64,000 bases of DNA from Inonotus obliquus (lineage: Eukaryota > Basidiomycota > Agaricomycetes > Hymenochaetales > Hymenochaetaceae), in assembly GCA_032164295.1 (NCBI GenBank), contig JAJHTX010000006.1, positions 2,542,001 through 2,606,000 on the forward strand, given 5' to 3'. A model generated the notes under the pieces. That model saw only the letters and a list, made by a program, of their open reading frames with translations, was not told where the DNA came from and made no database searches. Both the position numbers and the translations under genes were made by a program. Position 1 is the first letter of the stretch; every line of letters begins with the position of its first letter. This document shows positions 62,887-64,000 of the stretch, piece after piece.

Positions 62887-63267
62887 ATGTTCTCATCGAT
62901 GTTTCTTAACCTTCGATCAGTACCAAGACGGGCCGCCCTGTGTGTGTCTTCACACACGCGCAGTCTATCCAATTCACTCTTAAACCGTCCATCACCCCCT
63001 CCACTTCCACCAAAAGAACAGCGCGAATTCGAAGAACTCGTTCGTTCAGCGGCCGCACCTGCATCTTCCGTAGACGTAAACTCAGAAGTGGCAGCTCTCC
63101 AAGCCCGCATATCAAAGGGTGAGGAGTTGCACCCCGACGCTCGAAAGCCTCTCCAATCAGAATTCGAAGGCGAAACAAATCCCGTGACAGGCGAGGTCGG
63201 TGGACCGAAACGAGAGCCCCTTCGGCACGGCGATTGGAGCTATGGCGGTCGTATTTCGGACTTCTGA
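62887..63267 (+). CDS. SDH8: Succinate dehydrogenase assembly factor 4 (SDHAF4/Sdh8)
   Basis: Mitochondrial-matrix chaperone that binds flavinylated SdhA and promotes its joining to SdhB in complex II. A single exon encodes 126 residues. The first 35 or so are Arg/Ser-rich without acidic residues (FLNLRSVPRRAALCVSSHTRS), as in a mitochondrial presequence. The conserved DUF1674 signature is at the C-terminus: NPVTGEVGGPKREP, then RHGDWSYGGRISDF ending the protein. The family's terminal D-W-x3-G-R-x-S/T-D-F is intact and the length is normal. The start ATG lies in a good ACCACC-ATG context. Confidence 0.93.
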   Translation: MFSSMFLNLRSVPRRAALCVSSHTRSLSNSLLNRPSPPPLPPKEQREFEELVRSAAAPASSVDVNSEVAALQARISKGEELHPDARKPLQSEFEGETNPVTGEVGGPKREPLRHGDWSYGGRISDF

Positions 63268-64000
63268 ATCTGAATTCTTCCTTCTGGAATGAATTGTCGT
63301 TATGTTGCCGTGATGATAGTAAGTTGGGATTGGTGTGAGTTCGGTTGCTTCTTGGCGGGTGCGCGGAACTCAATGGTAGATGAATTACGAAATTAAAGGA
63401 TATTTTTGTTCTTGAAGTACTGCGGATAACTCGTATAACGTGGTGCAGGACATTTCCGTCGTCGCTGCCTAAAAGCTACCCGGTTTTGGGGTCGATCACT
63501 AACTTTTTCCTTTCTGCTCATTGCTCTTTTACAACTGCTCCAGTTGCATATGGCGATAGAGCGCGTTGCAAGCTTTCTATCATCTCATCTCGTGTTCGAC
63601 CTCTCCGCCCTGAGCAAATCTAGAATGCCGCGTATCGAAGGAACTAGTTTGTACAAGAGCGCGATGCACTAGCATTCAGACTTCGATGCTTCTTACCACA
63701 TTCCGACAGTCATTCATTAGCACTCCTTTGGGCATTCTCATCCATCTAAGCCACCCTTTTTCGATACGAAACCTTCCTACCAAATGTGCTGAGCATCAGC
63801 GGCGTTACTAAGGGTTGTCGCCAAGGTTGTTCATTCGTATGTTTCTGTTGTTCCTGCTCCGTTAGCCTCTTTTCCCGTGCCGACGAGGTCCGAAGGGGCG
63901 CATGGATCTTCATAGGTCTTCATAAAAGTAGTATGGACCCTCAAAGACGCAGCGTTCTGGACCTGAGCGTGTGGACCTGAACGTAAATTTAACAGGACTT
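63268..64000. other. Right flank, no supported gene
   Basis: 3' region of SDHAF4, then CT-rich DNA that could be the promoter of a gene starting beyond the window. The short open frames do not resemble known proteins. Confidence 0.4.

Overview
The window is nuclear DNA of a filamentous basidiomycete, most likely a mushroom-forming agaricomycete. The evidence is intron-dense genes with 50-110 bp introns, a spliced 8-exon G-alpha gene, F-box genes of the type that is expanded in mushrooms, a Zn2Cys6 regulator, TA-flanked MITE-like elements, and intergenic DNA full of decayed repeats. This placement is inferred from gene content and was not tested by a search.

Layout. 1-2.8 kb: a promoter with a TATA box, then a seven-exon gene for a two-pass membrane protein. 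2.8-18.5 kb: the most unusual region. Three tandem minus-strand paralogues (A 3.7-7.7, B 9.6-13.6, C 14.5-18.5 kb) each encode a basic Ser/Arg N-terminus, a four-helix membrane block, an acidic tail and a C-terminal WD40/beta-propeller-like region. A fragment of a fourth copy lies between A and B. A and B sit on a direct duplication of about 5.9 kb and are a patchwork of identical and diverged tracts. Copy A has a one-base frameshift near its 5' end. 18.5-25.9 kb: no convincing gene; it holds a long-TIR element, a TA-flanked MITE, a GTACCGA-type satellite tract and decayed transposon-like DNA. 25.9-26.9 kb: an intronless bZIP factor of the CYS3/GCN4 type. 28.7-31.3 kb: an F-box gene and the remains of a second one. 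31.9-32.6 kb: ribosomal protein uS13 (RPS18). 36-42.9 kb: a divergent pair, a CLASP-type TOG protein and an STE20/Nak1-type kinase. 43.2-44.0 kb: APS kinase. 44.6-50.1 kb: an F-box gene, an inserted AT-rich then GC-rich repeat segment, and an F-box pseudogene. 50.2-53.8 kb: alanyl-tRNA synthetase with two in-frame starts. 55.7-57.4 kb: a G-protein alpha subunit. 58.4-62.3 kb: a Zn2Cys6 transcription factor, divergent from the SDHAF4/Sdh8 succinate dehydrogenase assembly factor at 62.9-63.3 kb.

How the genes relate. The conserved housekeeping and signalling genes (RPS18, CLASP, Nak1-like kinase, APS kinase, AlaRS, G-alpha, SDHAF4) are separated by fast-evolving families (F-box, and the membrane/propeller array) that show duplication, decay and apparent sequence exchange. 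No operon logic applies. Shared regulation is conceivable only for the divergent pairs. The strongest candidate for an undescribed system is the membrane/propeller array. Its near-constant membrane block, more variable propeller and mosaic copies recall recognition or incompatibility loci, but that function is inference only.
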